This document shows positions 49,057 to 60,107 of a stretch of 64,000 nucleotides of DNA, one piece after another. Below the pieces are notes generated by a model. It worked only from the letters and a program-made list of their open reading frames with translations, was not told the DNA's origin and searched no databases. A program made the position numbers and the translations under genes. The stretch is from contig JBFLWE010000001.1 in assembly GCA_040758375.1 (NCBI GenBank), positions 61,629 to 125,628 of the forward strand, read 5' to 3'. Position 1 is the stretch's first letter. Each line of letters starts with the position of its first letter. Source of the stretch: CAMLIZ01 sp040758375 (GTDB taxonomy: Bacteria > Pseudomonadota > Gammaproteobacteria > Burkholderiales > Burkholderiaceae_C).

Positions 49057-51554
49057 CACGTGTGCCGGATGGCCGCGGTCGGCTCCAGCCGCGCCGCCTT
49101 GGCGGCAGGGTACAGCGACACGGCCACGCTGGCGAGGAACAGGCCGATGCCCGGCCCGACGAGATTGCCGGCGACGAACTGCGGATAGACGATGCCGGTC
49201 AGCCCCGGGATGGCGCTGTAGTTGCGATAGAAGCCTGAGAGGTCCAGCCCGATGCTGCCAAACAGTGCGACCACAGAGGCACCGACAGCGTAGCCGATGA
49301 CCGACGCGACGAGCATCAGCACGACTGTCTCGTAGACCACCATTCGCACGACCGCGTCGGGCGGCGTTCCGAGCGCCATCATCACGCCGAACTCGCGAGT
49401 GCGCTCGGCCACCGCCATGAAAACGGTGTTCATCACCGCCAGCGCGACGACGAGGAAGAAGACGGCCACGATGACGGTGCGGATGGCACGCACCAAACCG
49501 AGCATGTCCGCCACCCGCGGCAGCAGGCGCGGCCAGGGCGACGCCACCAAGCCCTCCTTGTCCAGGAGTGGCGTCAGCCGCGCCGCAACGCCATCGACCT
49601 CGACGCGGTCCGCCAGACGCAGGTTGATCGACGAAACACGCTGGCCGAGGCCGAGCATGCGCTGCGACGCCGGCAACGTGACGAAGACCATCGCCCCGTC
49701 GAAAGCGCTGCTCTCGGTGGCGAAGATGCCCCGCACCCGGAACGCCGCGGTGCCCAGCTCGCCCGCCACGCCGGGCGCCATCACCACCAGCTTCTCGCCC
49801 AGCCGGATGCCGAGCTTCTCAGCCAACCGTCGCCCTATCACGATGTCGCGGTCGGCACCGGCTTCCAACGCCGCGCCTTCGACGAAGGTCCGGTGCAGGA
49901 TCGTGATCCCGCGTTCGAGCGCTGGGTCGATGCCGTACAGCACGACGCCCACCGACTTCGTGGCGCTGCTCACCAGGGCTTGTGCCTGGACGCGGGGCGC
50001 GGCGGCCGCGATGCCGGGCTGGCCACGCACGGCGGCGAGTGCCGCGCTGGCATCGAAGGCCAGTTCCGGCGCGAGGTCGCGCCGCAGTCCTTCGCGCTCG
50101 ATCTGGAGGTGCCCGGTGACGTAGCGCGTCGAGTTGTCGACAAGCTGCTCGCCGAAACCGTCGAAGAAGCCATAGAGAAACACGTAGGCCACGATCGCGA
50201 ATGCCGCGCCGAACACCGTGATCGCGCTGCGCTTGCGGTTGCGAAGCAGGTTGCGCGTCGCGATCAGTGCGAAGACCGGCAGCGGCGCGGATGTCTCGCG
50301 GCGCGCCCCGCGCCGGCCTCCAGGACCCTTCTCGCCGATGCCACGAATCGCGGCGACCGGCTCGAGCGTCGCCGCCCGGAACGCCGGGTACAGCGCCATC
50401 GCCAGCGCGATCAGCAACACCAGGAGCGAGATCGCCAGACTGCGCTCGGCACGCACGACCGGGTAGATCACGTCGGCCAGCCCCGGCATCGCCCGCAGAC
50501 CGGCTTCGAAAGCGCCGAGGTCGATGCCGACGCGGCCGAATGTCGCCGTGGCGCCGACGCCGATGGCGTTGCCCAGCAGGAGCCCGGCCGCGCCAAGCAG
50601 CGCGGCCTCAGCGACGACGAGCCGGAACAGCATCGACTGGCTGGTGCCCAGCGCGAGCATGATGCCGAACTCGCGGGTGCGCTCGAGGACTGCCATCAGC
50701 ACGGGGTTGGCCACGCCGGCGGCGACCATCACGAAGAAGATCGTCAGCACCACGAAGCCCATCACCTCGTGGAAGCGGATGCTGATCGCCACCATCGGCA
50801 GCAACACCGGCCAGCCCACCACCTCGTGGTCGCCGCCGACGCGTGCGGCGATCGTCGATGCGGCGGCGGCCAAGTCGCCGCGATCGCGCAATCGCACGGC
50901 CACCGCGGTGACGGCCTCGGGCGTGGCCAGAAAGTCGCGCATCGCCGCCATCGGCATCACCGCGACGTAGCCATCCAGGTCGTCGATCTTGGTGCGGAAC
51001 ACGCCACGCACCGGCACGCTCGCACTCGCCACCGAGCCGTCGTAGGCCTGCCCCACCAGCACCAGTTCGTCACCGGCCCGCACGGCCAGCGCCTCGGCCA
51101 TGCCCTCGCCGATCAGCACCCCGTTGTCGTCGGCGCCGCTGAAGCCGCGGCCGTCGACCACGGCCTTGAACAGGTCCGTGACCTCCGCCTCCTGCGCCGG
51201 GTCGACACCGAAGGCCAGGATGCCGCGTGAGCGGTCGGCACGGCTGGCCAGCACGGTGGTCTCCAGGCGGGCGGCCGCGGCGGCGACCGCTGGATCCGCA
51301 CGCACCGATTCGAGCACGCGCGCGCCAGCCTCGATCGCGCGGTCCAGGCTGGGGTCGTCGTGGTAGCCCTTCAAGTGGACCTGTACGTCGGCCGCGAAGT
51401 AGCGCGTGGTGTTGTTGATCATCTGCCGGTTCATGCCGTCGATGAACCCCCACAGGAAGGTCAACGCCGCCAGGCCGACCGCGATCGACAGCACCGTGAT
51501 GACGGAGCGGCGGCGGTTGCGCATCACGTTGCGCGCCGCCAGCGTCCAGATCAT
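49056..51554 (-). CDS. Double-length ABC permease (tandem FtsX/MacB-type)
   Basis: An 832-residue permease built of two similar halves, each with an N-terminal helix and MacB periplasmic core followed by an FtsX domain. The first half starts WTLAARNVMRNRRRSVITVL, the second (about residue 425) LIATRNLLRNRKRSAITVFG; RTREFGIMLALGTSQSML and RTREFGVMMALGTPPDAV are the paired FtsX motifs. LolC and LolE are normally separate subunits, so this looks like a fusion of both. It probably extracts or moves lipophilic substrates using the ATPase encoded just upstream. The ATG at 51554 overlaps the ATPase stop. Confidence 0.9.
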   Translation of the reverse strand: MIWTLAARNVMRNRRRSVITVLSIAVGLAALTFLWGFIDGMNRQMINNTTRYFAADVQVHLKGYHDDPSLDRAIEAGARVLESVRADPAVAAAAARLETTVLASRADRSRGILAFGVDPAQEAEVTDLFKAVVDGRGFSGADDNGVLIGEGMAEALAVRAGDELVLVGQAYDGSVASASVPVRGVFRTKIDDLDGYVAVMPMAAMRDFLATPEAVTAVAVRLRDRGDLAAAASTIAARVGGDHEVVGWPVLLPMVAISIRFHEVMGFVVLTIFFVMVAAGVANPVLMAVLERTREFGIMLALGTSQSMLFRLVVAEAALLGAAGLLLGNAIGVGATATFGRVGIDLGAFEAGLRAMPGLADVIYPVVRAERSLAISLLVLLIALAMALYPAFRAATLEPVAAIRGIGEKGPGGRRGARRETSAPLPVFALIATRNLLRNRKRSAITVFGAAFAIVAYVFLYGFFDGFGEQLVDNSTRYVTGHLQIEREGLRRDLAPELAFDASAALAAVRGQPGIAAAAPRVQAQALVSSATKSVGVVLYGIDPALERGITILHRTFVEGAALEAGADRDIVIGRRLAEKLGIRLGEKLVVMAPGVAGELGTAAFRVRGIFATESSAFDGAMVFVTLPASQRMLGLGQRVSSINLRLADRVEVDGVAARLTPLLDKEGLVASPWPRLLPRVADMLGLVRAIRTVIVAVFFLVVALAVMNTVFMAVAERTREFGVMMALGTPPDAVVRMVVYETVVLMLVASVIGYAVGASVVALFGSIGLDLSGFYRNYSAIPGLTGIVYPQFVAGNLVGPGIGLFLASVAVSLYPAAKAARLEPTAAIRHT

Positions 51555-52264
51555 CAAGCCGGCCTCCGCTCGTCGGCCTCGATGCGGCCGTCGCGCAGCC
51601 GGATCACGCGGCGTGCCCGCTCGACCACCATCGGGTCGTGCGTCGAGAAGACGAAGGTCGTGCCCTCCTCCTCGTTGAGTCGTCGCATCAGGTCCATCAG
51701 TGTCGAACCCGACTGCGAGTCGAGATTGGCGGTCGGCTCGTCGGGCAACACGATCACCGGCCGCGCCGCGATCGCCCGGGCCACCGCGACACGCTGCTGC
51801 TGGCCGCCCGACAGTTCGTTCGGCCGGCGGTGCTCCATGCCCTCGAGCCCGAGCGCGTGCAGCAGGCGCAAAGCCTCGGCGCGGCGCCGCTGCGCATCGA
51901 CGCCCTGCAGCAGCATCACGTACTCGACATTCTCAAGCGCGGAGAGCACCGGCACGAGGTTGTATTCCTGGAACACGAAACCGATGTGGCGCAGGCGCAC
52001 CTCCGCGAGCGCCTTGCGGCCCAGCGAGGTGATCTCCTGGTCGCCGACCCAGATGCGGCCGCTGGTGGGACGGTCGAGCCCGCCAATGAGGTTCAGCAGC
52101 GTCGTCTTGCCGGAACCGGAGGGACCGACCAGGGCGACGAAGTCGCCCTGCAAGATCTCGAGGCTGGTCTCGTGCAGCGCCGGCACCGGGATGCTGTCGC
52201 GCTGGTAGACCTTCGTCGCCTTGTCGGCGCGGACGATGGCCGAGGGCAACGCCATGGTCGTCAC
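51554..52264 (-). CDS. ABC transporter ATP-binding protein (LolD/MacB-type)
   Basis: A 236-residue ATPase. Walker A GPSGSGKTTLLNLIGGLDRP, the signature LSGGQQQRVAVARAIA and Walker B VIVLPDEPTANLD are intact, with the late His in FSTHDPMVVERA. Sequence features match the MacB/LolD group that works with FtsX-type permeases. The GTG at 52264 overlaps the phosphoketolase stop (GTGA); an ATG at 52255 is an alternative. It powers the permease encoded next and, with the LolA-like protein and outer-membrane barrel, suggests an envelope transport system. Confidence 0.93.
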   Translation of the reverse strand: MTTMALPSAIVRADKATKVYQRDSIPVPALHETSLEILQGDFVALVGPSGSGKTTLLNLIGGLDRPTSGRIWVGDQEITSLGRKALAEVRLRHIGFVFQEYNLVPVLSALENVEYVMLLQGVDAQRRRAEALRLLHALGLEGMEHRRPNELSGGQQQRVAVARAIAARPVIVLPDEPTANLDSQSGSTLMDLMRRLNEEEGTTFVFSTHDPMVVERARRVIRLRDGRIEADERRPA

Positions 52265-54690
52265 TCTGCCGTCATCACGGTGCGTGGATCACCCTGCCCG
52301 CGCACCGCGGCCAGTTCGTCGGCGCCGAGCACGCCCGCCGCATCGATACCCAGCGCCTCGGCCGCCTCGGCCACTGCGTGTGCCCAGGTGCAGCGGTTCG
52401 CGAACAGCATGCCGGCGACATCCAGCGTGCCGCCCCGCGCGATGTAACCCAGCGCACGCGTCCGCCGCGGCCCGGTGTCGATGCGGCGCAGCACGCCCAG
52501 GGTCGGCTCGGGCCGCATGTGCGAGAGGATGACGCGCGCGGTGGCCGCGGGTGGGAACAGGGCCTCAAGGACCGCATCGTTCGCGACGAAGGTGCCCTCG
52601 CGCTCGTCGCGCGGCAGCCGGAACCGGCCGGGCTCGACAACGCAGGTCACCGCCGTTCGGCGACCGGCCGCGTCCAGCCGATCGGCCGCCAGCAGCGCCT
52701 GCTGCAACTGGTAAGCGCCGATGGCGATCAGCAGCAGATCGGGCGCTTCGCAGGCCTTCACCACGCAGGCGCCTTGCTCAACCAATTGCTGCGCCTGCTC
52801 GCCGCTCAGCCGGCCCGTCATCGGCCGCTTCGGCACCACCAGGGTCCAGAACTCGCCGTGGCTGCGGTAGGCGGCACGCAGCGCGGCCACCGCGCTGTTC
52901 GCATCGACCGGGAACAGCACGCGCGCGGTGTCGGACATCTCGCCCAACAGCGCCTCGGCCAGCGTCGGGTCCTGGTGCGATTGCTCGTTCTTGCCGTTCT
53001 CCCAGGTGTGCGAGGTCGCAACCGTGACCACCGACAGCCAGCCCGGCGGGTTGCCGGCCTCGGCCTGGTGCCGTGCGAACAGGATCTCCTGGCGCATCGC
53101 GCCGAGCATCTTGACGGCAAAGGCCTCGTAGGACACCACGAGATTGATGCCGCCCTTGTTTCCGAGCGCCGCGCTGACCACCGCCTCCTCGTTGAGAGCG
53201 GTGATCACCGCGCCGTCCACCGCCTCCGCGAGGCCCGGCTCCGGTGCGAAGACGCGGTGCTTCAGCAGGTCGAGCGTCTGACCCATCCGGTTGCTGCGCA
53301 ATTCGTCGGGATTGCCGACCCGCGGCCGCAGTTGCGGGTTCGCCTGGACGATGGCGGCAAAGGCGGCGTCCAGCGCACCCATCGGCGACACCGTGCCGGT
53401 GCCGATGGCATGCCACTGCGCGGCCGGCATTGCAGGTGCATCGACCCGCCGATGGGCCAGCGGGTGATCGCGCTCGAGGGGACGTTGCTGTTCGCGATGG
53501 CGGCACAGCACGGCCAGCGCCTCGTCGAGTTCGCCGGCCGGCACGAACAGCGCACGCGCGCCCTCGTTGAATTGCTGCCGCGCGAGCGGATCGACGCGAG
53601 GGTTTCCGGCCAGCGGCAGGTTGTGCGCGGCATTGGTCCCTGCACCGGGGAACCCGAACCCTTTCGGCGCCTCTGCAACGGTGTAGTGCAGCGGCACCGG
53701 GTACGGGATGCTCCCGGCCGCCACGGCTGCCGCACAGGCGGCGAGCCGCTCTTCCATGGCATGCACGGCCCACGCGAACGCAGCCGGATCCGTGCCGTCG
53801 ATCTCCATCGGATCGAACCCGTTCAGGCGCAGGTGCTGGCGAAACCACTCTTGTCCGCCCTGCTGCTGCATCGTGCTGCGCTGCTCGATGCGGCGGCCAT
53901 TGAGGATCATGAACGGCGCCACGAAGCCGCAGTCCTCGGCGCGCCACCAGCGCGGCGCCCAGTCGCTGCCGCGCTGCTCCTCGAAGGCGCCGTCGCTGAG
54001 GAACACCACCAGCCGTTCGCCGGGCAGCGGCATGTGCACGTACTGCAGCTCGGCGAAACCGAGATAGCCACCCTCGGAAAGTCCCCCCGCCGTGTTCGGG
54101 CCGACGTGGCTGCCCAGCGGCGACGCCGGCCGCCCGCCCGCGTCGATCGCGTAGCTGTAGAAGTCGCGCGCAAAGCGTGTCAGCCCGTCTTCGCTGCGGT
54201 CGTAGCGCTCCGCGTGCCGGGGTGTCAGGTTGCCCACCAGCAGGTTGACTGAATCGATGCCGGCCACGCAATGCCCTTGGCCCATCAGCCAGCCGCGCGT
54301 CAGGCCCGTCAGTGCGTTGGCGGCGAGATAGCCGACGTAGGCCGGCACGATGTTCAGCGAGCCGCCAGTGTGCCCCTCGGGCGTTCGCTTGAAGTCCTCG
54401 CTCGCCATCTCGCGTCCATCGGGATGGACACGGTCGGCATAGGTCATGTGCACGCTCAGCCACATGCCGGCCGCGGCGAGACGGTCCGCCGCCCACAGCA
54501 TGCGGTAGACGCTCGCCGTGTCGGCCGCCTTGCCGCCGGCAACGAGCACCTGCGCGAGCTCGTGCACGCGCAGTTGAGTCTGATCGTTGTGCACAATGGG
54601 GCCGTAGCCTCGCGCCCAGCGAGCAAAGTTGGCATCGGAGTCGCGGAACAGCCGCACGCGCTCGGCTACCCAGGGAAGGTGGTGGTTCAT
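52261..54690 (-). CDS. Phosphoketolase-family enzyme (divergent)
   Basis: An 809-residue thiamine-diphosphate enzyme of the phosphoketolase family. Motifs EGHTGGSLNIVPAYVGYLAA, GSHVGPNTAGGLSEGG, FLSDGAFEEQRGSDWAPRWW and the C-terminal TWENGKNEQSHQDPTLAEAL are present. Phosphoketolases split xylulose 5-phosphate (or fructose 6-phosphate) with phosphate into acetyl-phosphate and glyceraldehyde 3-phosphate (or erythrose 4-phosphate). Parts differ from classical Xfp, and related proteins have sometimes been labelled xylulose 5-phosphate epimerase, so substrate is not certain. It lies 43 bases after the LolA-like gene; no acetate kinase gene is nearby. Confidence 0.88.
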   Translation of the reverse strand: MNHHLPWVAERVRLFRDSDANFARWARGYGPIVHNDQTQLRVHELAQVLVAGGKAADTASVYRMLWAADRLAAAGMWLSVHMTYADRVHPDGREMASEDFKRTPEGHTGGSLNIVPAYVGYLAANALTGLTRGWLMGQGHCVAGIDSVNLLVGNLTPRHAERYDRSEDGLTRFARDFYSYAIDAGGRPASPLGSHVGPNTAGGLSEGGYLGFAELQYVHMPLPGERLVVFLSDGAFEEQRGSDWAPRWWRAEDCGFVAPFMILNGRRIEQRSTMQQQGGQEWFRQHLRLNGFDPMEIDGTDPAAFAWAVHAMEERLAACAAAVAAGSIPYPVPLHYTVAEAPKGFGFPGAGTNAAHNLPLAGNPRVDPLARQQFNEGARALFVPAGELDEALAVLCRHREQQRPLERDHPLAHRRVDAPAMPAAQWHAIGTGTVSPMGALDAAFAAIVQANPQLRPRVGNPDELRSNRMGQTLDLLKHRVFAPEPGLAEAVDGAVITALNEEAVVSAALGNKGGINLVVSYEAFAVKMLGAMRQEILFARHQAEAGNPPGWLSVVTVATSHTWENGKNEQSHQDPTLAEALLGEMSDTARVLFPVDANSAVAALRAAYRSHGEFWTLVVPKRPMTGRLSGEQAQQLVEQGACVVKACEAPDLLLIAIGAYQLQQALLAADRLDAAGRRTAVTCVVEPGRFRLPRDEREGTFVANDAVLEALFPPAATARVILSHMRPEPTLGVLRRIDTGPRRTRALGYIARGGTLDVAGMLFANRCTWAHAVAEAAEALGIDAAGVLGADELAAVRGQGDPRTVMTAE

Positions 54691-54733
54691 CGTCGGGTCC
54701 AGGTTGCGCGGAAAGTCGCGCTGGGGTCGGGGC

Positions 54734-55491
54734 TCATCGCTTTTGCAGGTTGCGCTGGCTGAAGATCTCGTCGTCCACCGGCCGGTCGAACACGGCGTCC
54801 TTCAGCACGACCGTGGTCGAGTTGCCGGGCTTGGCGTCGGGCCGCATGTCCCAGCGCGTCGGCAGGGTCCGGCCACCGACCTTGCGCACGTCCGAGAAGG
54901 TCAGCACGCGCACGCGCTCGCCGCGCTCGCTGAAGAACTCCTGCTTGAGCGGCATCGTGTCGGCGCGCCGCACCCAGTAGACGATGCGGCCCCAGACCAC
55001 GGCCGAGTCGGGCTTCGGAACCGCCTCGATCTGTACGACAGTCTCACCATCGAGCGGCACCGTGCCGATCACCTTGTGGGTGTAATCCTCGAGGATGCTG
55101 CTTTCCTTGACCAGATCGTCGTTGGTGAAGTCCGAGCCCATCCACGGCTGCAACATCATCGACGGCGGGATCTTGACGATGCGCTCCACGTTGGGCAGGT
55201 AGTTCCACATCTCGGTGCCGATGCGCAGCGAGCCGATGCCGGCCTCCTTGGCGGGCGAGACGATGCGAACGAAAGACCGCCGGGGCCGGTCCATCCAAAG
55301 CCGCAGGCCCAGCGTGCGCTGCCAGCGCGGCGTGGCGATCGTCATCTCGTAATCGCCCTGCACGGTGTTGCCCCACAGCAGCTTCTCGACCTTGTCGAGG
55401 ATTTCGCGCCCCTCGGACGGTTGGGCCCGGACGCCCGACACGGCGAGCGGGACCGCAGCGGCGATCAGTCGGAGCAGCCTTCGACGTGCCC

Positions 55492-55495
<4 letters not shown>
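54734..55495 (-). CDS. LolA-like outer-membrane lipoprotein-sorting protein
   Basis: A 253-residue periplasmic protein with a signal peptide (LLRLIAAAVPLAVSGVRAQP) and the LolA-like fold of the outer-membrane lipoprotein-sorting family (PF17131-type): VQGDYEMTIATPRWQRTLGL, MWNYLPNVERIVKIPPSMML, GSDFTNDDLVKESS. These are not the housekeeping LolA but accessory members usually encoded with FtsX-type ABC transporters, as here. The GTG start at 55495 overlaps the ftsH stop (GTGA). It probably receives a hydrophobic substrate from the ABC permease. Confidence 0.9.
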
Positions 55496-57405
<1,910 letters not shown>

Positions 57406-57431
57406 CAACCTTGCTCCTCCAGAGTTTCGAT

Positions 57432-57650
57432 CTACGCGCCAGGACGCCGTCGCGAATGCCGTTCATCGAGTACCACCTGAATGGCGCCCCAAAGGATCAG
57501 CGCCGGGCACACGAGCAGCACTGCGGCCGACAGCGCACTCCACCACGACCACCCGAACGACCACAGGACGCACGCTGCAAGCAGCACCGCCGCCGCTGGG
57601 CACAACCACATCCAGCGGTTGGCGAACTCGGGCCACTTCACGAATCTCAT
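57432..57650 (-). CDS. Small two-helix membrane protein
   Basis: A 72-residue protein with two hydrophobic segments (WLCPAAAVLLAACVLWSFGW and ALSAAVLLVCPALILWGAIQ) and a basic C-terminus. The ATG at 57650 follows a strong GGAGGTCACG site and starts 14 bases after the P-type ATPase stop; an earlier ATG at 57668 lacks it. It is followed 26 bases later by ftsH. No family is recognised. Its fixed place between a metal ATPase and ftsH suggests an accessory membrane subunit, but this is context only. Confidence 0.68.
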   Translation of the reverse strand: MRFVKWPEFANRWMWLCPAAAVLLAACVLWSFGWSWWSALSAAVLLVCPALILWGAIQVVLDERHSRRRPGA

Positions 57651-57664
57651 CGTGACCTCCGTCG

Positions 57665-60064
57665 TCATTGAAGGCGCGCCCGCTTCAGCAGCGCCGAGTT
57701 GACGATCACCGACAGCGAGGACAGTGCCATCGCCGCGGCGGCAATGATCGGGTTGAGCAACCCGAAGGCCGCGATCGGCACACCGACCGTGTTGTAGACG
57801 AAGGCCCAGAACAGATTGCGCTTGATCGTGCGCATCGTAGCCCGCGACAGCCGGATGCCGGTGACCACGTCGCGCACGTCGCTGCGCACGAGGATGATGC
57901 CGCCGGTCTCCTTGGCGACGTCCGAGCCCGACCCGATCGCGATGCCGATGTCCGCGGTCGCCAGCGCCGGGGCGTCGTTGACGCCGTCGCCAACCATCGC
58001 GACGACCTTGCCGGCCTGCTGCAGTTCCTTTATCACGCGCGCCTTGTCCGAGGGCAGCACGTCGGCGATCACGCGGTCGATCTCCAGCGCGCGGCCGATC
58101 GCCGCGGCCGTACGCGCGTTGTCGCCCGTCAGCATCACCACCTCGACGCCTTCGGCGCGCAGCGAGCGCACGGCCTCGCGCGCCTCGGGCTTGATCGTGT
58201 CGGCAACCGCGATCACGGCGGCGAGTTCGCCGTCGCAGGCGAGCAGCATCGCCGTCTTGCCGTCCGCCTGGAAGCGCTCCATGTCCGGGCCAACCGTCGC
58301 GACGTCGACGCCGGCCCCCTCCATGAGCCGCCGGTTGCCGAACAGCACCTTGCGCCCGTCGACCTGCCCGCGGACGCCATGCCCCGGTACCGCCTCGAAC
58401 CCCTTCACCGCGCAGGGCGCGATGCCGCGCTCCCGGGCGCCGCGCAGGATGGCCTCGGCCAGCGGATGCTCGGATCCGGCCTCCAGACTGGCGGCCAGGC
58501 GCAGTGCCTCGTCGTGGTCGCAGTGCCCACAGGGCTTCAGATCGGTCAGGGCCGGCTCGCCGCGGGTCAGCGTCCCGGTCTTGTCGAAGACGACGGTGGT
58601 GAGCCGCTCGGCCTTTTCGAGGATCTCCCCGCCCCGGATCAGGATGCCGGCCTGCGCGCCACGCCCCACGCCCACCATCAGCGCCGCCGGGGTGGCGATG
58701 CCGAGCGCACAGGGGCAGGCGATGATCAGCACCGCGATGAAGGCGAGCAGGCCCTGCGGGAAGTTGCCAGCGAGCCACCATAGCGCGAACGACAGGATCG
58801 CCGTGCCCACCACCGCCGGCACGAAGTAGCGTGTCACCTGGTCGGCGATGCGCTGGATCGGCGCGCTGCTGGTCTGCGCGTCCTCGACCATCTTGACGAT
58901 CTGCGCCAGCGCCGTCTCGGCGCCGATGCGCGAGGCCTGGAAGCGGAAGCTCCCCGTACGGTTCAGCGTGCCGCCGATCACCGCTGCGCCAGGCTGCTTG
59001 TCGACCGGCATCGACTCGCCGGTTAGCATCGATTCGTCGACCGCCGACGAGCCTTCGAGCACCACGCCGTCGGTCGCGATGCGCTCACCCGGGCGCACGA
59101 CCAGCGTCTCGCCCACCATAACCTGCTCGGCCGGAATCTCGACCTCCTCGCCCCCGCGCAGCACGTGGGCGGTCGCGGGCTTGAGGTCGAGCAGCTTGCG
59201 CACCGCCGCGGAGGAATGCTTCTTGATGATCTCCTCCATGTACTTGCCCAGCAGCACGAAGGCGATGATCACCGCCGAGACCTCGAAATAGACGTCGCGT
59301 TCCTCCACCTTCACCGGCAGCACCGACGGGAAGAACAGTACGGCGACGCTGTAGAAGTAGGCGACCGAAGTGCCGAGGGCGATCAGCAGGTCCATGTTGA
59401 TGGAGCGGTTGCGCAGCGCATTGAAGGCGCCGACGTAGAAGCTCCAGCCACCGATGAACTGCACCGGCGTGACGAGCAGGAACAGCCACACGCCCCAGGT
59501 GAACCAGGGCAGCGCGGGAATCGGTACCCAGGTCAGCAGCGTTGCGCCGGTGGCCAGTGCGATGAAGGCGCCGGCGCGCATGATCGCCAGCGCCAGCACG
59601 CCGGTCAGCGCGATGGTGACGCGCGTGCGCATCGACTTCAGTTCGGCTTCCGGCGACTCGAAGGTGCGTTGGCAGCCGGCGCTGCAGAAGTAGTAGCTGC
59701 GCCCGGCACGGTCGGTGCGCAGCGCCGTCGCCTTGTCGACCACCATGCCGCACACCGGGTCCTTTGCCTGGCCCGACTCGGCGCGCCGCAGCACGCTCTG
59801 CAGCGGCCGGCCCGCCGCGTGCATGTCCGCACCGAGTGGCGGTGTGGGGGTGGCAGGCACCGAATCCGAACTGCCTGCGGTCACGCCGGCGTATCGCGCC
59901 GGATCGCGCTGGAACTCGCCAAGGCAGTGCGCCGAGCAGAACAGGTAGATTCGCCCCGCATGCTCGGCACGGCCTGCCGCGCGGGCGGGATCCACGGTCA
60001 TGCCGCAGACCGGGTCGACGGACGCGGCGGCAGTGGGTTCGACGTGAAGCGCTGCCTGGGTCAT
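57665..60064 (-). CDS. P1B-type metal ATPase with tandem N-terminal YHS domains
   Basis: A 799-residue ATPase. Two YHS domains (about residues 16-57 and 100-140; VDPVCGMTVDPARA and KDPVCGMVVDKATA, each with a later FCSAxC Cys pair) take the place of HMA domains. The membrane part has CPC in LIIACPCALGIATPAALM; DKTGTLT, GSEHPLAEAIL and GDGVNDAPAL are intact. The last helices contain YN and MALSSLSVIVNSALL, fitting Cu+/Ag+ ATPases. It probably exports Cu(I) or Ag(I). The ATG follows AGGAGTAGGAC. It is the second copper ATPase in the window and differs from the CPD type. Confidence 0.93.
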   Translation of the reverse strand: MTQAALHVEPTAAASVDPVCGMTVDPARAAGRAEHAGRIYLFCSAHCLGEFQRDPARYAGVTAGSSDSVPATPTPPLGADMHAAGRPLQSVLRRAESGQAKDPVCGMVVDKATALRTDRAGRSYYFCSAGCQRTFESPEAELKSMRTRVTIALTGVLALAIMRAGAFIALATGATLLTWVPIPALPWFTWGVWLFLLVTPVQFIGGWSFYVGAFNALRNRSINMDLLIALGTSVAYFYSVAVLFFPSVLPVKVEERDVYFEVSAVIIAFVLLGKYMEEIIKKHSSAAVRKLLDLKPATAHVLRGGEEVEIPAEQVMVGETLVVRPGERIATDGVVLEGSSAVDESMLTGESMPVDKQPGAAVIGGTLNRTGSFRFQASRIGAETALAQIVKMVEDAQTSSAPIQRIADQVTRYFVPAVVGTAILSFALWWLAGNFPQGLLAFIAVLIIACPCALGIATPAALMVGVGRGAQAGILIRGGEILEKAERLTTVVFDKTGTLTRGEPALTDLKPCGHCDHDEALRLAASLEAGSEHPLAEAILRGARERGIAPCAVKGFEAVPGHGVRGQVDGRKVLFGNRRLMEGAGVDVATVGPDMERFQADGKTAMLLACDGELAAVIAVADTIKPEAREAVRSLRAEGVEVVMLTGDNARTAAAIGRALEIDRVIADVLPSDKARVIKELQQAGKVVAMVGDGVNDAPALATADIGIAIGSGSDVAKETGGIILVRSDVRDVVTGIRLSRATMRTIKRNLFWAFVYNTVGVPIAAFGLLNPIIAAAAMALSSLSVIVNSALLKRARLQ

Positions 60065-60107
60065 GTCCTACTCCTGTTCAATGCGTGAAAGGGGTGTGCG
60101 GCTGGCG

